DNA from: Butyricimonas synergistica DSM 23225
GTDB taxonomy: Bacteria; Bacteroidota; Bacteroidia; Bacteroidales; Marinifilaceae
Assembly: GCF_000379665.1 (NCBI RefSeq)
Contig: NZ_KB903360.1
Span: 498,175-562,174 of the forward strand
DNA: 64,000 bases
Reading direction: 5' to 3'
How positions within the stretch are numbered: position 1 is the stretch's first letter; every line of letters starts with the position of its first letter. Under the pieces are notes generated by a model, which did not search any database, was not told where the DNA came from, and saw only the letters and a program-made list of their open reading frames with translations. The position numbers and the translations under genes are program-made. Below are positions 42,416-50,710 of this stretch, in pieces.

Positions 42416-43359
42416 ATCTGGCTATGATTTTGGCGGAAAACATCGGCATGACGTACCGGCAGGTATTGAAAGAGATTGTTGCCTTGAAGGAGATCTCGAT
42501 CGAGGTGAAGGAGGGAGAAGTGTTCGGGCTGATCGGGCCTGACGGGGCAGGCAAAAGTACCTTGTTCCGGATATTGACAACGCTTCTTCTGCCCACCCGG
42601 GGAAGGGCTTTCGTGGGAGGATTCGACGTGATCGACCAGTATCGCGAGGTGCGGAATATCGTGGGATATATGCCGGGAAAATTTTCCTTGTACCAAGATT
42701 TATCGGTGGAAGAGAACCTGCATTTTTTTGCCAACGTGTTCGACACGACGATACAGTCCAATTATGACCAGATAAAAGAGATATACGAGCAATTGGCTCC
42801 TTTTAAAAATCGAAAAGCGGGCGCTTTGTCGGGAGGGATGAAGCAGAAACTGGGCTTGTGCTGTGCCTTGATTCATAAACCGAAAGTGTTGTTTTTGGAT
42901 GAGCCGACAACGGGAGTTGATCCCGTTTCCCGGAAAGAGTTCTGGGATGTCCTGAAGCGGTTGGGCAAGGAGGGAATGTCCGTATTGGTGTCGACGCCTT
43001 ACATGGATGAGGCCCGGTTGTGTGACCGGATCGGACTGATTTTTCACGGGGAGCTGTTGGCTGTGGATACGCCGGACCGGTTGATCCGGAAACACGATAA
43101 AAAATTGGTCGCCTTCCGGGCCCGGGATATGTACCGGTTATTGCGGGACATCCGGGAAGAACCGGGGGTTTATTCCTGTTTCACATTCGGGGACTCGCTT
43201 CACACGACCTTCCGGGAGGGAGATTATCCCGTGGAACGGTTCGCGGCATCCTTGCGGGAGGCGGGACATGTCGGAGTGGAGTGGAATGAAATCGAGGCGG
43301 GTATAGAAGATTATTTTATGATGTTGACAAACGATATTAGCGATGGAACGGGTCATTGA
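42412..43359 (+). CDS. ABC exporter ATPase 1 (YbhF N-terminal-half type)
   Basis: The 315-residue ATP-binding subunit has Walker A GPDGAGKST (about residues 42-50), signature LSGGMKQKLGL, Walker B VLFLDEPTTGVDP, and a C-terminal extension of about 75 residues. It corresponds to the first half of the double ATPase YbhF. The start at 42412 overlaps the adaptor stop by four bases, and a longer upstream reading frame is rejected because it runs through the adaptor gene. The next ATPase gene begins 17 bases before its stop. Confidence 0.92.
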   Translation: MNLAMILAENIGMTYRQVLKEIVALKEISIEVKEGEVFGLIGPDGAGKSTLFRILTTLLLPTRGRAFVGGFDVIDQYREVRNIVGYMPGKFSLYQDLSVEENLHFFANVFDTTIQSNYDQIKEIYEQLAPFKNRKAGALSGGMKQKLGLCCALIHKPKVLFLDEPTTGVDPVSRKEFWDVLKRLGKEGMSVLVSTPYMDEARLCDRIGLIFHGELLAVDTPDRLIRKHDKKLVAFRARDMYRLLRDIREEPGVYSCFTFGDSLHTTFREGDYPVERFAASLREAGHVGVEWNEIEAGIEDYFMMLTNDISDGTGH

Positions 43360-44083
43360 AGTAGAGCATTTGGAGAAGAAATTCGGGAACTTCACGGCGG
43401 TGGACCATATCAGTTTTCACGTGGAGCGGGGAGAGATATTCGGATTCCTTGGGGCGAACGGGGCGGGAAAAACGACTGCCATGCGCATGTTGTGCGGGTT
43501 GAGCAAACCGACTTCGGGAACGGGACGGGTGGTCGGCTTCGATATTGCCCGGGAGTCGGAAAAGATAAAGAGGGGTATCGGTTACATGAGCCAGAAGTTT
43601 TCGTTGTACGAGAATCTGACGGTGCGGGAGAATATTCGCCTGTACGGGGGAATTTACGGGATGCGGCGTTCGGAGATCCGGGACAAAATGGACCGGGTGC
43701 TGGGAGATTTAGGCCTTCTGGAAGAGCGGAATACGCAGGTGCGTTTACTGCCGCAAGGGGTGAAGCAGCGTCTGGCGTTTTCGGTGGCGGCGTTTCATGA
43801 ACCGCAAGTTGTATTTTTGGACGAGCCGACGGGTGGCGTGGATCCAGCCGTGCGCCGGATGTTTTGGGAGTTGATTTACCAGGCTGCAGCCGATGGGATT
43901 ACCGTGTTTGTAACAACTCACTATATGGACGAGGCGGAGTATTGCGATCGGGTGTCCATCATGGTGGACGGGCGGATTGAGGCATTGGGCACACCTGCCG
44001 CGTTGAAGCAACAATATGGCGTTCCCGGGATGCAGGAGGTTTTTTATTTACTGGCACGACGGGCCCAAAGAAAGGAGGGATGA
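43343..44083 (+). CDS. ABC exporter ATPase 2 (YbhF C-terminal-half type)
   Basis: The 246-residue ATP-binding subunit has Walker A GANGAGKTT (about residues 34-42) and Walker B VVFLDEPTGGVDP. Its signature motif is degenerate: LLPQGVKQRLAF replaces LSGGQ. The second half of E. coli YbhF has the same kind of variant, so this is the C-terminal-half counterpart encoded as a separate gene. The dimer with ATPase 1 is probably asymmetric, with one consensus and one altered site. It overlaps ATPase 1 by 17 bases, and a strong AGGAGG near its end serves the permease gene. Confidence 0.92.
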   Translation: MERVIEVEHLEKKFGNFTAVDHISFHVERGEIFGFLGANGAGKTTAMRMLCGLSKPTSGTGRVVGFDIARESEKIKRGIGYMSQKFSLYENLTVRENIRLYGGIYGMRRSEIRDKMDRVLGDLGLLEERNTQVRLLPQGVKQRLAFSVAAFHEPQVVFLDEPTGGVDPAVRRMFWELIYQAAADGITVFVTTHYMDEAEYCDRVSIMVDGRIEALGTPAALKQQYGVPGMQEVFYLLARRAQRKEG

Positions 44084-44084
44084 A

Positions 44085-45209
44085 ATGAAGATAAGGACAT
44101 TTATAGATCAGTTTTTTGCTTTTACGCGGAAGGAGTTTTATCATATCCTTCGCGACCGGAAGACCCTGTTGGTATTGGTAGTTTTGCCGATTTCGCAATT
44201 GTTGATTTTCGGTTTCGCTTTGAATAGCAGTTTGACCGAGATGCCCACGGCGGTCCTGGATATGTCGAATGATAGGATGAGCCGGCAGATCGTGGCGGAG
44301 ATAGATGCCAGTTCCACGTTTAAAGTGGTAGAGCGCGTGAGTTCTATGGATGAGGTGGATGAATTGTTCAAGAGAGGAAACTTGTCGCAAGTGTTCGTGT
44401 TTATGCCCGGTTTCGAGAAAGAAATCAAGCGGACGGGAGTCGGGAACGTGCAGGTGATCATGGATGCCAGTTTACAGATTAACGCATCCACGCTGGAATC
44501 TTATATATTGGCGACATTATTGAATTACCAACGGAAGATCAATGCCGGAAGGGAGTTGCCGATACAGATTGTTCCGGAAATAAAGATGCGTTACAATCCC
44601 CGACTGGACAGTGCTTTTCATTTTGTGCCGGGAGTCATTGGCATCGTGTTGATGCTCGTGTGCTCAATGATGGCATCCCTCGCAATCGTGAAGGAGAAAG
44701 AGTCCGGCACGATGGAGGTATTACTGGTATCCCCCGTGCGACCTCCGGTGATTGTTTTGGCAAAATTAGTACCCTACTTGCTGGTCGGCATGATTAATAT
44801 CGTGGTGATTCTGCTCATATCGGTCACCGTGTTGAAAGTGCCGATAACGGGGAATATCTTTTTACTGTTTTTTATCGGCATTGTTTTTACCCTTTCCTCT
44901 TTGGCTTTGGGGATTATGGTGTCGGTGCTGACCAAAACACAACGGAGTGCCATTATCATTTCCATCGCGGGACTGATGCTTCCGGCAATCACGTTGTCCG
45001 GGTTTATTTTCCCGTTGGATTCCTTGTCTTTAGGGATGAAGGTGATCGTGCATCTCATGCCGGTAACGCTGTTTATTTCGGCAGCGCGGAACATCATGAT
45101 CAAAGGATTGGGGATGGATGCTGTCTACCCGGAACTGTTCGGGTTATTGGCGATAACGATAGTCTTGATTGTCATTAGTATCAAATGTTTTAAAAATCGG
45201 TTGTCATGA
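44085..45209 (+). CDS. ABC-2 type permease 1 (YbhS/YbhR type)
   Basis: The 374-residue permease has one N-terminal membrane helix (about residues 28-50), a periplasmic domain of about 125 residues, and five C-terminal membrane helices with the ABC-2 signature KEKESGTMEVLLVSPVRP. The ATG at 44085 has AGGAGG 7 bases upstream; a longer frame from 44016 runs inside the ATPase gene and is rejected. It pairs with the second permease, whose start overlaps its stop by four bases. Confidence 0.92.
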   Translation: MKIRTFIDQFFAFTRKEFYHILRDRKTLLVLVVLPISQLLIFGFALNSSLTEMPTAVLDMSNDRMSRQIVAEIDASSTFKVVERVSSMDEVDELFKRGNLSQVFVFMPGFEKEIKRTGVGNVQVIMDASLQINASTLESYILATLLNYQRKINAGRELPIQIVPEIKMRYNPRLDSAFHFVPGVIGIVLMLVCSMMASLAIVKEKESGTMEVLLVSPVRPPVIVLAKLVPYLLVGMINIVVILLISVTVLKVPITGNIFLLFFIGIVFTLSSLALGIMVSVLTKTQRSAIIISIAGLMLPAITLSGFIFPLDSLSLGMKVIVHLMPVTLFISAARNIMIKGLGMDAVYPELFGLLAITIVLIVISIKCFKNRLS

Positions 45210-46630
45210 GGATGTTGGGCTTTTTATTACAGAAAGAGTTTATTCTGATATTTCGGGATAAAACGATTTTGCTGATCTTGTTTTTGATCACTTCCATCCT
45301 TTTGTTTATTCTTCCTCCTGCCGCCAAGGTGAGGACCTCCACGATAGCTTTGAGCGTGGTGGATCATGACCGCACGAGTACTTCCGCCAGTTTCTTGCGG
45401 AAACTGACAAGCTCGAATCACTTTCGGATAGGGGCTTACGCGGATACCTACGAGGAGGGATTGCAGGTGTTGGAGAAGAACAAGGCTTCCGGGATCCTGG
45501 AGATTCCGAAAGGTTTCGAGAAAAATGTCACGGGGCGTACCCAAGCGCCGATCATGTTGGAAATAGATGCCGTTAACGGTGTGACGGCGGGGCTTTCCTC
45601 GTTTTATTTCCTGCAAGTGCTGGAGCGATATATATGGGAATACGTGGACGGATTCGGTTTTCAGCCGGGTTTTAGGATCGAGTCGCAGGAAGAGATCATG
45701 GCCCGCGTGGAAGCGGAGGCGCAAGCCGAAATGACGAAGCGGGCGAAAGAGAGCGCGGAATCAGAAACACGGTTGGCACGCTCTCGACTGCTGATGTCGT
45801 CACGGGCGGAAATGGAATCGCCATTGCAGGAATCGTTTGAAATTCAGCAGGCAAACCCATCTTCGGTGACGGCAAAGATGAATGAATGGGATAAAAGGGA
45901 AGAGATCACGCTATCCGAGTTGGCCATTGACGCGGGGAAGGCGGATGTGGATATCCCGCTGATAGAAAAACCGTCGGATCCGGAGTTTGAACAAATCCAT
46001 GTGGCCGTGGATTACCGTTATAATCCGGATGGAGAATCCAGCCTGTACCAGATTCCTTCCCTGTTGGCTATTTTGGTTTGTATCATCGGGGCGGTATTGT
46101 CTGCATTGAATATTGTGACGGAAAAAGAGAACGGTACCATCGAGCAAATGAACGTGAGCCCGGTGAAACGAAGTGCTTTTATTTTCTCGAAGATTATTCC
46201 TTCGTGGATCATCGGCATGGCGATTCTTACCCTTGGCTTGATCATCGTGTGGGCCATGTACGGGATTGTGCCCCAGAGTAGTTACTGGTGTATTTACTTG
46301 GTTTCATTCCTTTTCCTTGTGTCGATGGTCGGATTTGGCGTATTGATTTCCACGGCTTGCCGTAATCAGCAGCAGGCGATGTTGCTCTGTTTCTTCTTTT
46401 TGTTGATTATTTGTTTGTTATGTGGCATGTGGACGCCGATTGACAGTATGCCGGGATGGGCGAGGGTGATCGCAGACATAAATCCGTTGCGCTATTATAT
46501 CGAGGTGATGCGTCTGTTTTTTGCCTATGGCAGTGAGTTAAGGCATGTGTTGCCCCAGGTGGGAGCCTTGTGTGTTTTTATTGTTGTATTTAACAGTTGG
46601 GCGATTTGGAACTTCCGAAAAGCCAGGTAG
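45206..46630 (+). CDS. ABC-2 type permease 2 with enlarged periplasmic domain
   Basis: The 474-residue permease has the same plan as permease 1 (first helix about residues 20-40, last five helices from about 285, KEKENGTIEQMNVSPVKR). Its periplasmic domain is about 100 residues longer, with a charged helical insert (about 155-260: EAEAQAEMTKRAKESAESET). The insert may contact the adaptor or the substrate. It ends the five-gene Ybh-like exporter core; the metalloprotease gene follows 36 bases later without its own visible promoter. Confidence 0.92.
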   Translation: MRMLGFLLQKEFILIFRDKTILLILFLITSILLFILPPAAKVRTSTIALSVVDHDRTSTSASFLRKLTSSNHFRIGAYADTYEEGLQVLEKNKASGILEIPKGFEKNVTGRTQAPIMLEIDAVNGVTAGLSSFYFLQVLERYIWEYVDGFGFQPGFRIESQEEIMARVEAEAQAEMTKRAKESAESETRLARSRLLMSSRAEMESPLQESFEIQQANPSSVTAKMNEWDKREEITLSELAIDAGKADVDIPLIEKPSDPEFEQIHVAVDYRYNPDGESSLYQIPSLLAILVCIIGAVLSALNIVTEKENGTIEQMNVSPVKRSAFIFSKIIPSWIIGMAILTLGLIIVWAMYGIVPQSSYWCIYLVSFLFLVSMVGFGVLISTACRNQQQAMLLCFFFLLIICLLCGMWTPIDSMPGWARVIADINPLRYYIEVMRLFFAYGSELRHVLPQVGALCVFIVVFNSWAIWNFRKAR

Positions 46631-46666
46631 ATAATTTTAATGTTTTAATGTTTAAATGTTGTATGT

Positions 46667-49327
46667 ATGAAAAAAAGTATTGTATTTCTACTGGTACCTT
46701 TGATTTTGCTCTCTTTTTATGGAGTGGCGTCGGGTGCCGGGCAATCCAAAAATGAACAGGAGAAGAAAAAGGGCAAGCAGGAGACGGTTTCTGCCAAAAA
46801 GAGCTCCGACAAGCCGAAGGCAAAACCGGTAAGCAAGTATGATAAATTGTTCAACACGAAGGAACATGTTGCCACGAAGGGAGGTTTCATGACCTTGCAT
46901 AAGGTGGGCGATAAACTGTACATGGAGATTCCGTTGAAATACATGGGGCGCGAGATGTTGCTCGGGTCTACGGCATCGGAATCCAGCAACCCGATGTTTT
47001 GCACGAACGGTTTCAAAACGAATACTCCCTGGCATATTAAATTTACTTTTGAAAAAGATACTACCGTGTACATGCGTAGTGTCAACGCGGCACTGGATTT
47101 ACAGGTGGACAAGGAGCGCGGGGAGTTGTTGAAGCAAAGGAATTTTATCGACCCGTTGCTGAAGGTTTATAAAGTGGAAGCGTTCAATAAAGACCGTTCT
47201 GCCGTGGTGATTAACGTGACCTCGTTGTTTACGGGGAGTGATTTCTCTCCGGTGAATCAAGGCGGGGGACAACTTACGATTAATGCATCGCCTTTGAAGG
47301 AGGGTACGAAATTGGATGAGATAAAAGCGTTTGAGGATAACGTGATGGTTTCCACGTGGTATGCTTACAATGTGACCGTCAAGAGAGGACGTTCTACTTT
47401 GGTAAATAATGCCCCGTTGTCGGTAAAAGCCACTCGTTCGTTGCTGTTGTTGCCGGAAAAGAAAATGCGTCCGAGATACCCGGATTTCAGGTTGGGTATA
47501 TTCCAGACCGGGAAACAGTGTATCACGGAAGCCGAGGACCAATTGCGCAATTATTCTCTCGTGAATCGTTGGAGGTTAGAGCCTAAGGATCCGGAACTTT
47601 ACAAAAAAGGCAAGTCGGTAGAACCCGTGAAACCGATCGTGTGGTATGTTGACGATGCTTTCCCCGAGTCGTGGAAAGAACCGATCAAGAAAGCTGTTTT
47701 GCGCTGGAACCAGGCTTTCGAGAAGATCGGCTTTAAAAATGTCATGCAAGCACGCGAATTCCCGAAAAACGATCCGGATTTTGATCCCGATAATTTGAAA
47801 TATTCTTGCATCCGGTATATTCCCTCGAATACACAGAATGCCATGGGTCCCTCTTGGGTTGACCCGACAACGGGGGAAATTATGACCGCTTCGGTGATTG
47901 TTTACAATGATATTGTAAAGTTGATTAATCATTGGCGTTTTGTTCAAACGGCACAAGTGGATCCTCGCGTGCGCGCTAAAAAGATGCCGAAGGATGTGAT
48001 GGATGAGTCGATCACTTACGTGGTGGCTCATGAAATCGGCCACACGTTGGGATTGATGCATAACATGGGGGCTTCCAGTGCTTACCCGGTGGATTCCTTG
48101 CGTTCGGCAAGCTTTACCCGGAAATATGGAACTACGCCTTCTATCATGGATTACGCACGGTTTAATTATGTGGCACAACCCGGGGACAAAGGGGTGAAAT
48201 TGACTCCGCCGGATTTGGGCTTGTATGATGAATTTGCCATCAAATGGCTGTACACGTATTTCCCCAAGGCAAAAAACTCGGAAGAGGAATTTGAAATATT
48301 GGAAAATTGGGTGGACGAGAAAGTCGGGGATCCGATTTATCGTTTCCGCAAGCAACAAATATATTCGAGAATTGATCCTACCGCGATAGAGGAAGATTTG
48401 GGTGATGATCCGATAAAAGCGGGTGAATACGGGATTCGGAATTTGAAATATATTCTGGGTCATCTGAATGAATGGATCGAGGATGATCCGGATGCCATGC
48501 ACCGGAAAGCGTTGTATCAAAGTATTGTAAACCAGTATGCCCGTTACGTGACGAACGTGATTTACAACGTCGGAGGAGTTTATTTGACAGACGTGAAAGA
48601 CGGTTCTCCCGAGAAGGGGGTAGAGCCGGTCTGCCGCGAAAAGCAGCAGGCCTCCTTGAAATGGGTATTGAAACAATTGAATGATTGTGATTGGTTGGAT
48701 AATAAAGAGGTGACGGGAAAATTCGGTTTGAATATCGCATCTTCCGCACGACTTCAAAATTTAGTAGTCATGCTCTTGCTTAAGGCAAGTCAAAACGTGG
48801 TGTTATCATCGCATATTTCAGAAAATCCGTACACGCTGGAAGCCTATTTCGATGATTTATATCATGGCGTATGGGAGAGTGCCATCACGAACCGCAAGGT
48901 AACCCAAGCCGACATCATCATGCAAAAAGGCATGTTGGCTTTCATGAAACAATTGTTGAAACCGCCCTCCGGTTTGGCCGGACTTTTAGGAGGAATCACA
49001 AGCGAGGCGGGTGTTCCTTCTCCGGATGAAATGGAACTGTACGGTTTGCATGAAATGGAACTGATCGGATCTGACGGGGAATACACTCGAAATGAAGAAG
49101 AGCGTGAAATCTTGAATAGTTTCGGGTTAGGATACGGTTACGGTTGGCAGCGTCCTGTGAATACCGAACTGATAGATGGCACGTTGGCTAATTATTGCGC
49201 TATCGGCATGAAATTGCGGACATTATTGCTTGAAAGGGCGATGAATGCCCCGGATGAGGTTTCAAAGCAGCATTATCAAGCGATGTTGTTTATGTTGATG
49301 CAAATGACGGAAGGAATAAAAATTTGA
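46667..49327 (+). CDS. Secreted zinc metalloprotease (DUF5118/DUF5117/DUF4953)
   Basis: The 886-residue protein has a signal peptide (to about residue 24), a Lys-rich linker, then the domain order DUF5118 (KYDKLF, about 56), DUF5117 and the catalytic DUF4953. The zinc motif is AHEIGHTLGLMHNMG: His455, Glu456, His459 and His465, a metzincin-type HExxHxxGxxH. Length and order are typical for this Bacteroidetes family, which often occurs with ABC or SusCD genes. It should digest proteins or peptides outside the cytoplasm. Its stop overlaps the following thioredoxin gene (TGATG). Confidence 0.92.
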   Translation: MKKSIVFLLVPLILLSFYGVASGAGQSKNEQEKKKGKQETVSAKKSSDKPKAKPVSKYDKLFNTKEHVATKGGFMTLHKVGDKLYMEIPLKYMGREMLLGSTASESSNPMFCTNGFKTNTPWHIKFTFEKDTTVYMRSVNAALDLQVDKERGELLKQRNFIDPLLKVYKVEAFNKDRSAVVINVTSLFTGSDFSPVNQGGGQLTINASPLKEGTKLDEIKAFEDNVMVSTWYAYNVTVKRGRSTLVNNAPLSVKATRSLLLLPEKKMRPRYPDFRLGIFQTGKQCITEAEDQLRNYSLVNRWRLEPKDPELYKKGKSVEPVKPIVWYVDDAFPESWKEPIKKAVLRWNQAFEKIGFKNVMQAREFPKNDPDFDPDNLKYSCIRYIPSNTQNAMGPSWVDPTTGEIMTASVIVYNDIVKLINHWRFVQTAQVDPRVRAKKMPKDVMDESITYVVAHEIGHTLGLMHNMGASSAYPVDSLRSASFTRKYGTTPSIMDYARFNYVAQPGDKGVKLTPPDLGLYDEFAIKWLYTYFPKAKNSEEEFEILENWVDEKVGDPIYRFRKQQIYSRIDPTAIEEDLGDDPIKAGEYGIRNLKYILGHLNEWIEDDPDAMHRKALYQSIVNQYARYVTNVIYNVGGVYLTDVKDGSPEKGVEPVCREKQQASLKWVLKQLNDCDWLDNKEVTGKFGLNIASSARLQNLVVMLLLKASQNVVLSSHISENPYTLEAYFDDLYHGVWESAITNRKVTQADIIMQKGMLAFMKQLLKPPSGLAGLLGGITSEAGVPSPDEMELYGLHEMELIGSDGEYTRNEEEREILNSFGLGYGYGWQRPVNTELIDGTLANYCAIGMKLRTLLLERAMNAPDEVSKQHYQAMLFMLMQMTEGIKI

Positions 49328-50430
49328 TGAATATGAAGAATACGGTATTGTTATTTGTCGTGATGCTATTGTGCATCACGGCAAACGCCCAAGAAGGAGT
49401 TAAATTTGAAGAACTGACGTTTAAAGAGGCGTTGGCTAAAGCTAAAGCGGAGAATAAACTTGTTTTCATGGATTGCTATACCTCGTGGTGTGGCCCGTGT
49501 AAAAAGATGCTGAATACGGTTTTTGTCAAGAAAGAAGCCGGTGATTTTTTCAATTCCCGTTTCGTGAATGTGAAATACGATATGGAAAAAGGGGAAGGGA
49601 TTGAGTTGGCAAAGCAATTTAATATAAAAAGCTTCCCGACATTTTTTATATTTCGTCCGGACGGTACAATTCAGCATAAAATCGGTGGGGCTGGACCTTT
49701 GAATTCGTTTTTGGGTTGGGTGGAAAGAGGTTTGAACGAGGAAACTTCTTTGGATTATCTGGATAAATTGTATGAAAAAGGGTCTATGAACAAAAAGCAA
49801 TTGTTAGATTATTATTGGACTCTTGTTTATGCCTGTGAAAATGAGAAAAGCAATACGATATTGGGAGAATTGAAGGGAAAATTGGATACGAAGGAGAGAT
49901 TGCAACCTGAATATTGGTTTATGCTGAAAGAACGCCCTTATGGCTCGGAAGAGTGCAATTTTGTTGTGGCAAATTATTCCAAATTAAAAGAAAGCGTTGG
50001 TAAAGAAACGGTTAATAAATATTTGGAAAGCAGGTATCATGGGATTTTAGATAAAGTGATACAAAGAGAAGGAAAAAATGACGAGAAAACCATGAAAGAG
50101 TTTTTGGGGCGGATCACAAAAGAATGGGCTTCGATGAAATGGGAGCCGGAGAAAAGATTGCAAAATAAAATGAAACTGCTTCAAGCTTGTCTTGCCAAGG
50201 ATTCCGAGAGTATTTATGCTTGTCTGGACTTCGGGTTGAATAAACAAGAAAACCCGAAGTGGAATTTTGACGTGTGGGTGTTGTTATCAGCCTTGGATTT
50301 TGTCAACGCAAACGGAGAGAAAGTTGATGTCCAAAAACTTTTTGCCTTAGAAGAGAGAGTGAGTGGATATTTCTCTTCTTCTGCAAACACGCGAAAAAGA
50401 GTTCAAGCCTATTTTGAAAAATTTAGGTAA
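49327..50430 (+). CDS. Secreted single-domain thioredoxin protein with helical C-terminus
   Basis: The 367-residue protein has a signal peptide (to about residue 22, ITANAQ), one thioredoxin domain with redox motif SWCGPCKKM (about 55-63) and cis-Pro in SFPTFFIF, then about 220 residues of helical sequence I do not recognise. The plan resembles DsbD-gamma/YbbN-like thioredoxins with an added repeat domain. The start ATG at 49327 overlaps the protease stop by one base, so it is co-translated with the metalloprotease, again pairing a protease with a disulfide reductase. It ends the fifth ECF unit. Confidence 0.88.
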   Translation: MNMKNTVLLFVVMLLCITANAQEGVKFEELTFKEALAKAKAENKLVFMDCYTSWCGPCKKMLNTVFVKKEAGDFFNSRFVNVKYDMEKGEGIELAKQFNIKSFPTFFIFRPDGTIQHKIGGAGPLNSFLGWVERGLNEETSLDYLDKLYEKGSMNKKQLLDYYWTLVYACENEKSNTILGELKGKLDTKERLQPEYWFMLKERPYGSEECNFVVANYSKLKESVGKETVNKYLESRYHGILDKVIQREGKNDEKTMKEFLGRITKEWASMKWEPEKRLQNKMKLLQACLAKDSESIYACLDFGLNKQENPKWNFDVWVLLSALDFVNANGEKVDVQKLFALEERVSGYFSSSANTRKRVQAYFEKFR

Positions 50431-50474
50431 TCTGAAAAGGCTTTTCTGATCAATTTGTTATATGAATTAGAATG

Positions 50475-50498
50475 GGAGGTGTGTCAAAACACACCTCC
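50475..50498. terminator. Hairpin at the left edge of repeat copy C
   Basis: A perfect 10-bp stem (GGAGGTGTGT 50475-50484 / ACACACCTCC 50489-50498) with loop CAAA. It has the same stem sequence as the terminators of copies A and B but no T-tract, so it may terminate weakly or serve as an element end. Confidence 0.5.
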
Positions 50499-50499
50499 T

Positions 50500-50647
50500 A
50501 GTCCATAATGTCCATAAAGTCGAACCTTCGGTTCTGAAAGTCCTTAAAGTCAACTATTGCATAAGTTTCTGGTTATCAGACGATCAACTGCAACATTTAT
50601 AACATTCCGACCTTCCGACTTTATGGACTTTTCGACCTTATGGACTC
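50500..50647. repeat. Intergenic inverted-repeat element, copy C
   Basis: The left module (50501-50551) contains the hairpin GAACC-TTC-GGTTC, a core follows, and the right inverted module spans 50607-50645 with GACTTTATGGAC. It has the same orientation as copy B and is flanked on both sides by GGTGTGT...ACACACC-type sequence, the right one degenerate. It lies between the thioredoxin gene and the convergent aroF gene. Confidence 0.8.
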
Positions 50648-50710
50648 GTGGGTGTGTTTTGACACTTCCTTTTCGTGTATCCTTTGTTTTCGTTACATAT
50701 CTCGTGTTTA

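Noticed and set aside
44016-44084. N-terminal extension of permease 1
   Set aside because: Lies inside the ATPase 2 gene; a strong AGGAGG precedes the ATG at 44085.
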